Below are positions 8,665-17,672 of a stretch of DNA of 64,000 nt, piece by piece. Under the pieces are notes generated by a model, which had not been told where the DNA came from, made no database searches, and saw only the letters and a list, made by a program, of their open reading frames with translations. The translations under genes were made by a program, and so were the position numbers. Numbering within the stretch: the first letter of the stretch is position 1; each line of letters opens with the position of its first letter. Source of the stretch: Hymenobacter caeli (GTDB lineage: Bacteria; Bacteroidota; Bacteroidia; Cytophagales; Hymenobacteraceae); contig NZ_JABSNP010000002.1 in assembly GCF_013294115.1 (NCBI RefSeq), positions 124,001 through 188,000 on the forward strand, given 5' to 3'.

Positions 8665-8961
8665 TTAATTTAACCTTGAAAGTGGTTTAGCGTTATTCTG
8701 AATCCGGGAAATAATAATTGTATTCGCGTTTTGGACGCGGTAGATAATGCTGTGGCCACCGCTTACTAATTCCCGCGTAAGTCCGTCTTTGAACTGCGAA
8801 GCTATTCGCCCACTTTGCGGAAAATTTATCATAATATCTACCCGGGTAATTAATTTATCAATCAATCGCTCAGCGTAGTCTTCAGAAAACTGGCTGTAGA
8901 ATTCGCGCAATTGATTCAAGTCTTCAATTGCCGGAGTTGACCAGATTATTTGCGCCGCGAT
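8665..8961 (-). CDS. ParE/RelE-family toxin, start codon unclear
   Basis: Small basic protein of the ParE/RelE fold, presumed toxin of a type II pair with the antitoxin at 8946-9125. The sequence has a SPxAxxDL-like opening (IIWSTPAIEDLNQL), a helical pair, a middle GLTRELVSGGHSIIYRV strand region and a final IIISRIQNN strand, as in this family. The family-like N-terminus begins at 8959-8961, where an ATG is expected but ATC is found; the codon before it is a stop. The first accepted start in frame is TTG at 8917-8919, which would remove 14 residues including the first strand. The annotated span is the homologous reading frame. It is AT-rich relative to its neighbours. Confidence 0.65.
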   Translation of the reverse strand: MAAQIIWSTPAIEDLNQLREFYSQFSEDYAERLIDKLITRVDIMINFPQSGRIASQFKDGLTRELVSGGHSIIYRVQNANTIIISRIQNNAKPLSRLN

Positions 8962-9125
8962 CTAACCAGTGCTTTTACTTCTTCGTGGGTTTTAGATTCG
9001 CCGCGCTCAGCAGCCGCGAAACCCTCCTCTATTTTCTCGATGTAAATTAAGCGGTCAATTAATTCCTCCAACTCAAACTTGTCTGGAAGCTGGTCAATCG
9101 TGTCCTTTACAGTTTCTTTAGTCAT
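8946..9125 (-). CDS. Antitoxin of the ParE/RelE pair
   Basis: A 59-residue protein starting MTKETVKDTIDQLPDKF and ending KALVRSRRK. It resembles the small helical antitoxins that precede ParE/RelE toxins: an N-terminal leucine-rich helix pair (ELEELIDRLIYIEKI) followed by a charged EEVKALV tail. Its 3' end overlaps the toxin frame by 16 bases, the usual arrangement for such operons. ATG at 9123-9125. Such antitoxins normally bind the toxin and repress their own promoter; no operator was identified. The low GC content compared with flanking genes suggests mobility. Confidence 0.65.
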   Translation of the reverse strand: MTKETVKDTIDQLPDKFELEELIDRLIYIEKIEEGFAAAERGESKTHEEVKALVRSRRK

Positions 9126-9178
9126 GGCGAGTGGCGTTTAGCTTTTGTTAAAGATAAGGAGTGAAAGCTTCCTGCCGC

Positions 9179-10513
9179 CTACACCAAAATCCCCACTTCT
9201 TCCGCCTCCATCAGTCCCTGCGCATTCACGGCTCCCAGGCGGAGAGCCCTGGTTTCGCCCACTAGCAGCGGGTCGTACTTGGCTACTACGCGGATATAGT
9301 TGGGCGTGAAGCCTTCCATGCGGCCATCTTTCACGTCGTCCTCGAAGAGCACTTCGGTTTCCAGGCCCAGGTGCTCTTCGTAGAAGGCGCGCTTTTTCTT
9401 CTCGGAAAGGCTGCGGAGTTGGGTGGTGCGCTCGTGGCGCACCCGGTCCTGCACGCGGCCGGGCAGGGTGGGGGCCAGCGTGTCGGGCCGCTCCGAGTAC
9501 GGGAACACGTGGAGGTAGCTGATGGGCAGCTCGTTGAGGAACTGGTAGGTGTCCAGAAAGTCCGCGTCCGTCTCGCCCGGAAAACCCACAATCACGTCCA
9601 CACCGATGCAGGCGTGCGGCATCAGGGTCTTGATGCGGGCCACGCGCTGGGCGTAGAGGTCGCGGCGGTAGCGGCGGCGCATCAGGCCCAGGATTTTATC
9701 GGACCCGCTTTGCAGCGGAATGTGGAAGTGAGGCATGAAGCGCCGCGAGGCCGCCACCGTGGTCAGAATTTCGTCCGTCAGCAAGTTGGGCTCGCAGCTG
9801 CTGATGCGGAAGCGGCGGATGCCTTCGATCTTGTCCAAGGCCGCCACCAACTGGGTGAAATCCTCGCGCCGCTCGCGCTCGGGGCCCTGGATGCCGAAAT
9901 CGCCCAGGTTTACGCCGGTGAGCACGATTTCGGGCACGCCCTGGGCAGCCAAGTCTTCTACCCGCGCCACCACGCTGGCGATGCTGCCCGAGCGGCTGCC
10001 GCCCCGCGCCAGCGGAATGGTGCAAAACGAGCACGAATAGTCGCAGCCGTCCTGCACCTTCAAAAACGTGCGGGTGCGGTCGCCAAACGAGTGGGCCGGG
10101 TGGAACTCCGTGGCCGCCGCGATGGGCGAGGCCCGCACGTGGCCCGGCTGCCCGGCCGCCGGACGTGGCAGGCCCGCAATGGTGTCGGCGAGCTGGAACT
10201 TCTCGGCCGCGCCGAGCACCGCCGCCACGCCGGGGATGTTGGAAATTTCTTCGGGCTTGAGCTGGGCGTAGCAGCCCACGATGGCCACAAATGCCGCGGG
10301 GTTGTGCTTCAGGGCCTGCTGCACCACTTTGCGGCACTTGCGGTCGGCGTGGTCCGTGACGGAGCAGGTGTTGATGACGTAGTAGTCGGCGCCGGCTTCG
10401 AACGCCACCGGCCGGAAGCCTTTTTCCTCAAACTGCCGGCCGATGGCCGACGTTTCGGAGAAGTTGAGCTTGCAGCCCAGCGTGTAGAAGGCGACGGATT
10501 GGGGAGTTGCCAT
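9179..10513 (-). CDS. mtaB: tRNA t6A37 methylthiotransferase MtaB
   Basis: Radical-SAM methylthiotransferase that converts t6A37 to ms2t6A37 in tRNAs. In 444 residues, the N-terminal UPF0004 domain begins at YTLGCKLNFSET (residues about 9-20) and carries further cysteines (INTCSVTDHADRKC, IVGCYAQL) for one iron-sulfur cluster. The radical-SAM motif CDYSCSFC lies near residue 156, followed by ARGGSRS. A TRAM-like C-terminal segment (LGLETEVLFED) completes the family order. The ATG at 10511-10513 gives MATPQSVAFYTLGCK; the longer frame adds sequence unlike the family. A TATCTTTG box sits six bases upstream. Confidence 0.93.
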   Translation of the reverse strand: MATPQSVAFYTLGCKLNFSETSAIGRQFEEKGFRPVAFEAGADYYVINTCSVTDHADRKCRKVVQQALKHNPAAFVAIVGCYAQLKPEEISNIPGVAAVLGAAEKFQLADTIAGLPRPAAGQPGHVRASPIAAATEFHPAHSFGDRTRTFLKVQDGCDYSCSFCTIPLARGGSRSGSIASVVARVEDLAAQGVPEIVLTGVNLGDFGIQGPERERREDFTQLVAALDKIEGIRRFRISSCEPNLLTDEILTTVAASRRFMPHFHIPLQSGSDKILGLMRRRYRRDLYAQRVARIKTLMPHACIGVDVIVGFPGETDADFLDTYQFLNELPISYLHVFPYSERPDTLAPTLPGRVQDRVRHERTTQLRSLSEKKKRAFYEEHLGLETEVLFEDDVKDGRMEGFTPNYIRVVAKYDPLLVGETRALRLGAVNAQGLMEAEEVGILV

Positions 10514-10519
10514 AGCCTG

Positions 10520-10527
10520 CAAAGATA
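10520..10527 (-). promoter_or_regulatory. Possible -7 box of mtaB
   Basis: Minus-strand TATCTTTG matches TAnnTTTG and lies six bases before the mtaB ATG, which would give a nearly leaderless RNA. No -33 partner was found at 18-19 bases. Confidence 0.35.
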
Positions 10528-10605
10528 CGGCCCGGTCGGGCAGGGTGCTGCCCCGAAGTGGACGCGAACCGCCCGGCTGAGGGGGTGTTCGGAATGTAGG
10601 AATCA

Positions 10606-10693
10606 GTAGCACGGGCTTGGTAATGCGAAGTTCCGCGTTGTGCGGCCGCCCCTAAGCAGTGCGGCGGAGCCTGAACTATCAAATTCGCGCTAC
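10606..10693. repeat. Degenerate palindromic repeat, family I (copy 1)
   Basis: Left end GTAGCACGGGCTTGGTA and right end (complement) GTAGCGCGAATTTGATAG face each other. They resemble the repeat at 16917-16991 that carries GTAGCGCGAGCTTTGTAG. The arms have diverged, so this may be an old copy. Confidence 0.5.
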
Positions 10694-10803
10694 GCACTGT
10701 CGGCACACAATGCCGGGGCATTCGTGAGCCGGTTCTCGGGCTAATTGAGAATGGGACACCGCCTAAAACTTCAAATCTTTCATAACAAGGGTAAAATTTG
10801 GTG

Positions 10804-10834
10804 GGAACGTTTGCGCGGCATCCGGAACGTTTGC
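10804..10834 (+). promoter_or_regulatory. Tandem 11-bp sites upstream of glnA
   Basis: GGAACGTTTGC occurs twice, at 10804-10814 and 10824-10834, spaced exactly 20 bases apart, or about two DNA turns. The pair lies about 80-110 bases upstream of the glnA promoter, consistent with a regulator binding side by side on one face. The regulator is unknown. Confidence 0.45.
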
Positions 10835-10911
10835 AGCCCCACTGATTTTTTACCGTTGCTTCATAAAAGCTTGCTTTTTTCTTGAAAACACCTCCTTTTT
10901 TAGTGTCTTTC

Positions 10912-10941
10912 GTTGAGAAATTAATTCAAACCATATATTTG
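10912..10941 (+). promoter_or_regulatory. Promoter of type III glutamine synthetase
   Basis: GTTG (10912-10915), then 18 bases, then TATATTTG (10934-10941), a full match to the Bacteroidota -7 box. It implies RNA starting near 10948 and a leader of roughly 58 bases before the ATG at 11006. Confidence 0.6.
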
Positions 10942-11005
10942 CCGTTGTAAAAACGCCCCAATTTCTCAAAAACATCGATCCTGATTTTCTCTTCAACCCA
11001 CCCGT

Positions 11006-13195
<2,190 letters not shown>

Positions 13196-13260
13196 GCTTC
13201 AAGGGGTAGAATCGGGTCCGGTGTTGGGTGGGAATTCTCGCCGCGCCCCGGTTTTGAAAG

Positions 13261-13288
13261 AGGCAGCCTGCGTGGGCTGCCTTTTTTT
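13261..13288 (+). terminator. Rho-independent terminator of glnN
   Basis: An 8-bp stem AGGCAGCC (13261-13268) / GGCTGCCT (13275-13282) with a 6-base loop is followed by a run of T residues to 13288. It starts 66 bases after the glnN stop. Confidence 0.85.
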
Positions 13289-13339
13289 GTGGGCGGGCAT
13301 TGGGGCCGGGCGCGGCCACGGCCCAGGCGCGGGCGGCGG

Positions 13340-13855
13340 CTACGCAGCGGCGTCCGGGGCGGGGGCCAGCCGCGGGGGCGGCCCGGGGCCCGCCGGCACC
13401 AGCTCGGCGCGGCTGCCGGGGTCGGGCACGAGCAGTTTCCAGGTGGCGTGGCGCAGCTCGTCGAGGCGGCCGACGGCCTCGCCCACGGTGGGGTTGGCTT
13501 TCAGCTTGTCGAACGCCCCGCTTTTCAGGGCCACGGCCACCAGCCGTTCCAGCACGAAGGGCAGCACCCAGCCCACCACGTTGGAGGCCAGCACGCCGCG
13601 CAGGCCCAGGCGGGCCAGCAGGCGCACGCTCATGCGCTCGAGCAGCACCACCCGGGCGGCGGGCAGGGCCCGGTTGGCCAGGAAGTCGGTGACGAGCTTG
13701 AGGTTGCCCTTTTCCACCTCGGCCCGCAGCACGTCCTGCACCGCGTCGAGGGCGCGGGCCACCAGTTGGCGGAACAGGCGCCCGGTTTGCCAGGCGGCCA
13801 AGCCGGTGCGGCGGGCAGCGCGGGCCACGAGCGGGAAGAAGGTGGATTTTTTCAT
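13340..13855 (-). CDS. Conserved-looking hypothetical protein
   Basis: Not recognised. The 171-residue protein begins MKKSTFFPLVARAARR and is rich in Ala, Arg and Leu. The middle has long amphipathic helices with a hydrophobic stretch (LASNVVGWVLPFVLERLVAVAL, about residues 88-109) that may touch a membrane. The tail after residue 150 is Pro/Gly/Ala-rich and probably disordered. The start at 13855 has no competing upstream start in a better position. It converges on glnN with a terminator between them, and is divergent from the 121-residue gene at 14059. GC-rich third positions support coding. Confidence 0.55.
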   Translation of the reverse strand: MKKSTFFPLVARAARRTGLAAWQTGRLFRQLVARALDAVQDVLRAEVEKGNLKLVTDFLANRALPAARVVLLERMSVRLLARLGLRGVLASNVVGWVLPFVLERLVAVALKSGAFDKLKANPTVGEAVGRLDELRHATWKLLVPDPGSRAELVPAGPGPPPRLAPAPDAAA

Positions 13856-14058
13856 GGGAATGCGTCAGCGACGCGGTAAAACAAATAAATAACCCAAGGG
13901 AAGCGAGCGTAATGGAACGCGTACGCCAGGCCCTAAGTTAACGCTCGAAATCTGGGGCCCGACGCCGAGCGGATACGTAAAACGTACCGCTGTGGCCGGG
14001 CCCCTGATCCGCTTTTCCTTGCCCCCGCGGGGGCCCTGCCGTTGTTTTATTCGCTTAC

Positions 14059-14424
14059 ATGACTGATTTGCTACTGGATATCAATTTACAACAAATCCCA
14101 GACGCGTACTTCGACGGCGAGTGGGCCGTGGCCAACCGCGTGCTGAACCGCAACGACCCGGGCAGCCCGCTGGCGCAGGCCACCCGCCTGGTGCTGAAGC
14201 CGGGGCAGGTGGAGGCCCACGCGCCCGCGGCCGCCGACACCCAAACCGGCCGCTGGGACGTGATGCGCGACGAGCTGCTGAACCGGCCTTACCTGCGCTT
14301 CGAACTGCCCACCGAAGAGGCCCGGGCCTTGGTGACGCGCCTGCGCCGCTCGGCCGACGGCCTGCGCAGCCAGCTCAACCTGTACTTTGCGTCGGGCATG
14401 GAGCTGCAGCTTAGCCTGCTGTAA
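14059..14424 (+). CDS. Hypothetical protein, 121 residues
   Basis: Not recognised. It begins MTDLLLDINLQQIPDAYFDGEW and is followed by charged, helix-forming sequence. There are no membrane segments, cysteines or signal peptide, so a cytoplasmic protein is likely. A strand-helix pattern (WDVMRDELLNRPYLRFELP, EEARALVTRLRRSADGLRSQ) suggests a small globular fold. It lies 41 bases upstream of the double-PAS gene on the same strand, so the two may be co-transcribed and work in one signalling route; that is inference. Confidence 0.6.
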   Translation: MTDLLLDINLQQIPDAYFDGEWAVANRVLNRNDPGSPLAQATRLVLKPGQVEAHAPAAADTQTGRWDVMRDELLNRPYLRFELPTEEARALVTRLRRSADGLRSQLNLYFASGMELQLSLL

Positions 14425-14465
14425 GGGCTTCTTCGGCAAGTATTGTTTTACCCATTCTCTGTTTT

Positions 14466-15356
14466 GTGAATTCCGCCCCTTCTCACCCCGACGCCGTGTC
14501 CGCTACCGGAACCGAGCAGTTTACGTTCTTGGCCGACATGCTTCCGCAATTGGTGTGGATGACGGACCCCACGGGGTTTCACACCTACTTTAACCAGCGC
14601 TGGGTTGATTACACGGGTTATACCCTGGCCGACAGCGTGGGCCCCGACATGTGGAACAACCTGCTGCACCCCGACGACCAGGCGCGGGCCCGCCAGGTGT
14701 GGGGCCACTCGCTGGCCACCGGGGCCGATTACGAGATTGAGTACCGGTTCGAAGCGCAGGCCGGCGACTACCGCTGGTTCCTGGGGCAGGCCCGGCCCCG
14801 GCGCGACGCCGCCGGCCAAATCGTGGCGTGGTTTGGGACGTGCACCGACATCCACGACCAGAAAGTGGCCGCCGAGCAGCTGCGCGAGCGGGAATCGGAA
14901 TTTTCGACGCTGGCCGACAACGTGCCGCAGCTCTCGTGGATGGCCCGGCCCGACGGGCACATCTACTGGTACAACAAGCGCTGGTACGACTACACGGGCA
15001 CCACCCTGGCCGAAATGGAGGGCTGGGGCTGGGACAAGGTGCACCACCCCGATTACATCCAGCCGGTGGTGGAATTCGTGCGCCAGGCCTGGGGAGCCGG
15101 CGAGCCCTTCGAGCTGACGTTTCCGCTGCGGGGCCAGGACGGGCAGTACCGCTGGTTCCTAACCCGCGCCGTGCCCGTGCGCGACGCGCAGGGCCACACC
15201 GTCCGCTGGCTGGGCACTAATACCGACGTGACGGAAATGCGCCAGCTGCAAGACCAGCTCCAGAGCGCCTACGACGACCTCGAAGCGAAGGTCGCGTTCC
15301 GCAACCTGGAGCTGGAGCACGAAGTGCAGGCGCTGCGGCGGCAGGTGGGCAAGTAG
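14466..15356 (+). CDS. Tandem PAS-domain sensor protein without output domain
   Basis: A 296-residue soluble protein with two PAS_3-type domains, at about residues 18-130 and 140-255. Each shows the family pattern: PQLVWMTDPTGFHTYFNQRW / PQLSWMARPDGHIYWYNKRW, WVDYTGYT / WYDYTGTT, HPDD / HHPDY, and the PAC strand DYRWFLGQARPRRD / QYRWFLTRAVPVRD. The last 40 residues form a coiled coil (LQDQLQSAYDDLEAKVAFRNLELEHEVQALRRQ) of the kind that joins PAS domains to a histidine kinase. The kinase is absent: a stop follows at 15354-15356. It starts at GTG 14466. It either signals by protein contact or is a truncated kinase. Confidence 0.85.
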   Translation: MNSAPSHPDAVSATGTEQFTFLADMLPQLVWMTDPTGFHTYFNQRWVDYTGYTLADSVGPDMWNNLLHPDDQARARQVWGHSLATGADYEIEYRFEAQAGDYRWFLGQARPRRDAAGQIVAWFGTCTDIHDQKVAAEQLRERESEFSTLADNVPQLSWMARPDGHIYWYNKRWYDYTGTTLAEMEGWGWDKVHHPDYIQPVVEFVRQAWGAGEPFELTFPLRGQDGQYRWFLTRAVPVRDAQGHTVRWLGTNTDVTEMRQLQDQLQSAYDDLEAKVAFRNLELEHEVQALRRQVGK

Positions 15357-15780
15357 CCGGGGCCCCTGCCCATCCCCGGGGGAGGCTGGCACGGCCGCGG
15401 CGAAAAAACGCACGGTGCGGGCGAAAAGTAAAAAGCGGCTTGGCCGGCAGAGTTGGCACAAAGAAGGCCGGTGAGTAGTGCGCTACCCACCGGCCAACAG
15501 CGCCCATTAATTTCCTGCTTGGTCGCGGCGAGCGTAGGAGGCGACTTGTTTTGTTGAATGCAAAAAGGACCTGCCCTCGCACGAGGACGGGCCTTCATAG
15601 CAGTTGCTGACCAGGTGCAAGCTCAGGAAGTCGTCTTATTTGTCGGCCATTTTATCGTGGCTCATCCTGCCGTCTTGCATTTGGCCTTTGGCCGCCGGGC
15701 GAGGGAAGTCGCCTGTAATGAATTGATTTTCGGGCGGGCAGACGATTCAGCCAGCCGGGCCTTACGGCATACCAGAATTG
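15357..15780. other. Intergenic region with two hairpins and a short minus-strand frame
   Basis: This 424-base gap lies between the PAS gene and the anti-sigma gene. It has an 8-bp hairpin GGCCGGTG/CACCGGCC (15466-15495), a minus-strand terminator-like hairpin (15562-15593), and a minus-strand open stretch ending at 15636 whose last residues are MQDGRMSHDKMADK (ATG at 15678-15680). That stretch continues upstream without an ATG until a stop near 15741. It could be the tail of a small or decayed gene read with the sigma operon. No known RNA family was recognised. Confidence 0.4.
15562..15593 (-). terminator. Terminator-like hairpin downstream of the sigma/anti-sigma operon
   Basis: On the minus strand GGCCCGTCCTCG pairs imperfectly with CGAGGGCAGGTCC (15567-15593) and is followed by TTTTT (15566-15562). 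It lies about 190 bases past the anti-sigma stop. Confidence 0.5.
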
Positions 15781-16062
15781 TTACTCTTCCTTCGGCCGGG
15801 CCCCGTGCGCGTCCATCAGCTGCTGCAAGCGGACGCGCAGGGCGGCCGGCAGCGGCAAGTCGGCGGGTACGGTGGCCCCGGCGGCGGCTTTGGCCTGGCG
15901 GGCGATGAAAAGGCTCTGAAACGAGTAGCGGCGGCAGTAGGGGCACAGGCGCAGGTGGGCCCAGAGCTGGGCGCTGGTCTTGGCGGGTAGCGGCTCGTCG
16001 GCGCGGCGCTCGAGGAGCAGGGTGGCTTGCTGGCAGTTGAAAAGCGGCGAGGGAATGCTCAT
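15781..16062 (-). CDS. Putative zinc-binding anti-sigma factor
   Basis: A 93-residue protein beginning MSIPSPLFNCQQATLLLERR. The segment with Cys10 and then HLRLCPYCRRY (about residues 36-46) forms the H-x3-C-x2-C pattern of zf-HC2 anti-sigma domains. It has no transmembrane segment, so it would be a soluble anti-sigma, not a membrane sensor. Its start ATG at 16060-16062 overlaps the sigma gene stop by 4 bases (ATGA), which implies coupled translation and balanced amounts. The signal that releases the sigma factor is unknown; a redox or metal change at the cysteines is possible. Confidence 0.75.
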   Translation of the reverse strand: MSIPSPLFNCQQATLLLERRADEPLPAKTSAQLWAHLRLCPYCRRYSFQSLFIARQAKAAAGATVPADLPLPAALRVRLQQLMDAHGARPKEE

Positions 16063-16667
16063 GCAGGGGCGGGGGCTTGGAACCAGTTCTTTTCGAGGCA
16101 GCGGCGCAGGTGCAGCTTGGCCCGGTGAACGATGACCCAGTAATTAGACGGCGAAAGGCCGAGTTCCTGACAAATGTCCTCGGCCGGCAGTTCCTCCACG
16201 AAGCGCAGCACGAACACGGCCAGGTGCTGGGGCGAGAGCCGCTCCTGGCAGCTTTTCAGTATCTGCTGAAATTCAACTTGTTCCAGCACCACGTCGCCCC
16301 GGCCCTCGTTGCCAACCCCGTCCCAGGGCTGCGGAAATTCCTCCGCGCGCCAGTGCCCGTCGGCGGGCCGAAAGAAGTCGGCTTCGGGCTGTTGCCCGGC
16401 CGTGAGGTCGAGGGGCACGAAGGGCGAGCGGGCCTGCCGCCGGTAGTGGTCAACAATTTTGCGCTTCAAAATTACGAACAGCCAGGTGCGCTCCGAGGCC
16501 TGCCCCCGGAAGGTAGCCTGCGCTTCGAGGGCGCTCAAGAAAGTGTCTTGTACCAGCTCCTCGGCCGTGGCCGCCTCGGCCACGCGGCCCAGCGCGTAAC
16601 GGTACAGCTCGTCGCCGAAGCGGGCGGGCCACTGCGTGGGTACCAAACCGGCCAGCGAAGTATGCAT
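16059..16667 (-). CDS. ECF-type RNA polymerase sigma factor
   Basis: Sigma-70 family regulator of 202 residues. Region 2 (about residues 10-80) has the core-binding helix EELVQDTFLSALEAQATFRGQASERTWLFVILKRKIVDHYRR. Region 4 (about 135-195) has LSPQHLAVFVLRFVEELPAEDICQELGLSPSNYWVIVHRAKLHLRRCL, with the helix-turn-helix. The linker between them is longer than in short ECF factors, as in the TIGR02943-like group. The ATG at 16665-16667 gives MHTSLAGLVP; the longer frame adds non-family sequence. It is followed by its anti-sigma gene with 4 bases shared. A strong hairpin at 16777-16810 lies upstream. Confidence 0.88.
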   Translation of the reverse strand: MHTSLAGLVPTQWPARFGDELYRYALGRVAEAATAEELVQDTFLSALEAQATFRGQASERTWLFVILKRKIVDHYRRQARSPFVPLDLTAGQQPEADFFRPADGHWRAEEFPQPWDGVGNEGRGDVVLEQVEFQQILKSCQERLSPQHLAVFVLRFVEELPAEDICQELGLSPSNYWVIVHRAKLHLRRCLEKNWFQAPAPA

Positions 16668-16988
16668 CGGGCTAACAGTCAAATGGGTAGTTACGGCAAT
16701 GATAAGGTAAAAATCGGGTACTGGCCTTCCGGGCTGGCTTACACCACCACAGTCGCCTTGCCGGCCAATTTGCCCGGCCACCGCCGCCCGCCTCGGTTGG
16801 CGGCGGTGGCAAACGCCAAAGCTCGGGCGTAATCATCACGAGAGTATCACGGGGAGAATCTGTTTTCAACCGCTTTCAGCCGCTGAGTTCCCGGGCTAGC
16901 GTACCACCGCAAATCAGCAGCGCAAACTTTGTAGTTCGCGCCTCCTCCCCGCGATTGCCGGGCAGGGACGCGAGCTACAAAGCTCGCG
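16668..16988. other. Intergenic region upstream of the sigma operon
   Basis: This region holds a 12-bp perfect hairpin at 16777-16810 and a family I palindrome at 16917-16991. No gene or convincing TAnnTTTG promoter for the sigma gene was found. A self-recognised ECF promoter would not be visible by consensus. Confidence 0.6.
16777..16810. repeat. 12-bp perfect hairpin upstream of the sigma gene
   Basis: GCCACCGCCGCC (16777-16788) and GGCGGCGGTGGC (16799-16810) pair perfectly around a 10-base loop, about 110 bases upstream of the sigma ATG. It has no T-run, so it could be a regulatory stem or an end from an upstream unit. Confidence 0.55.
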
Positions 16989-16991
16989 CTA
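16917..16991. repeat. Palindromic repeat, family I (copy 2)
   Basis: Left part GCGCAAACTTTGTAGTTCGCG and right part GCGAGCTACAAAGCTCGCGC pair as an inverted repeat. The right arm runs into the outer-membrane protein gene and supplies its stop codon (TAG on the minus strand, 16989-16991). Confidence 0.65.
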
Positions 16992-17672
16992 CCATACACT
17001 GATTCGGAACCCGCTTTGGGGCAGCTGGTAGCTCAGGCCCAGTGCGGCTAGGTTATGGAAGCGGTGGAAGCGGCTGTCATCGTCTTCGTAGGCCGTGACG
17101 AGGTGGCTGTAGCCGACGCGCAAGCTCAGGCCGCCGCTTAGGCGCACGGCGGCGTACAGCTCCGAATTCAGCGAGCCCCGGTCCGGGCGACCCCCTAGCA
17201 GCACGTTGCCAGCAACCGGCCGCACCGGGCTGCCCGCGGGGCCGGGCAGCCCGGCGGCGCTCAGGTCCTGGCGGTCGCGGCCGGGCCCCGCGCTCAGGCC
17301 CAGGGCATCGAGGTTGAAACCCACGCGCAGCGGACCCGCCACCCGCGCCCGCAGGTGAAAAGCGGCATTGAACGACGTAATGGCCGGCCGCGCCACCCGG
17401 ATTTCCGCGTTGGCGGGGCCAGCTTGGGGATTCAGGGCGTAGCCGTCGCCAAAAAAATGCGATACCCTGCCCCCCAGCCCCACCTGATATCGGCCGGCCG
17501 CATCCAAGCCCCACAGGTGCCAAGCGGCCGCCGAGGCATAATCAAGCGTCGGGCCCGCCGCGCTGGTCAGGTCAAATACCGTGGCCGAACGGGGGCCGGT
17601 GGGCTGCGCCTGGGTAGGTGAAGCGAGCAGCCCCAGTAGCAGGGCCAACGCGGGTAGCAGGGTGCGTTTCAT
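16989..17672 (-). CDS. Putative outer-membrane beta-barrel protein
   Basis: A 227-residue exported protein. A signal peptide is visible at the N-terminus (MKRTLLPALALLLGLLASPTQAQ, cleavage after about residue 22). The rest alternates polar and hydrophobic residues in short strands with Gly turns, such as YQVGLGGRVSHFF, FHLRARVAGPLRVGFNLDALG and LSLRVGYSHLV. The last residue is Trp (FRISVW), the aromatic end expected of outer-membrane barrels. No specific family was recognised. The stop codon lies inside a repeat, so the C-terminus may have been set by the repeat's arrival, although the aromatic ending suggests little was lost. Confidence 0.7.
   Translation of the reverse strand: MKRTLLPALALLLGLLASPTQAQPTGPRSATVFDLTSAAGPTLDYASAAAWHLWGLDAAGRYQVGLGGRVSHFFGDGYALNPQAGPANAEIRVARPAITSFNAAFHLRARVAGPLRVGFNLDALGLSAGPGRDRQDLSAAGLPGPAGSPVRPVAGNVLLGGRPDRGSLNSELYAAVRLSGGLSLRVGYSHLVTAYEDDDSRFHRFHNLAALGLSYQLPQSGFRISVW

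Larger units (their letters stand above)
10514..11005. other. Intergenic region between mtaB and glnA
   Basis: This 492-base divergent region holds, in order, a -7 box for mtaB, a degenerate family I palindrome (10606-10693), a pair of 11-bp direct repeats (10804-10834) and the glnA promoter (10912-10941). The short reading frames across it follow the repeat and have no family resemblance. No coding gene was seen. Confidence 0.7.

Noticed and set aside
10803..10814. Sigma-54 type promoter upstream of glnN
   Set aside because: The GG and GC pairs in TGGGAACGTTTGC are only 7 bases apart, not the required 10; a standard Bacteroidota promoter lies downstream.
15558..15908. A 116-residue plus-strand frame over the anti-sigma 3' end
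   Set aside because: It runs antisense to the zinc-finger protein and has no domain features.
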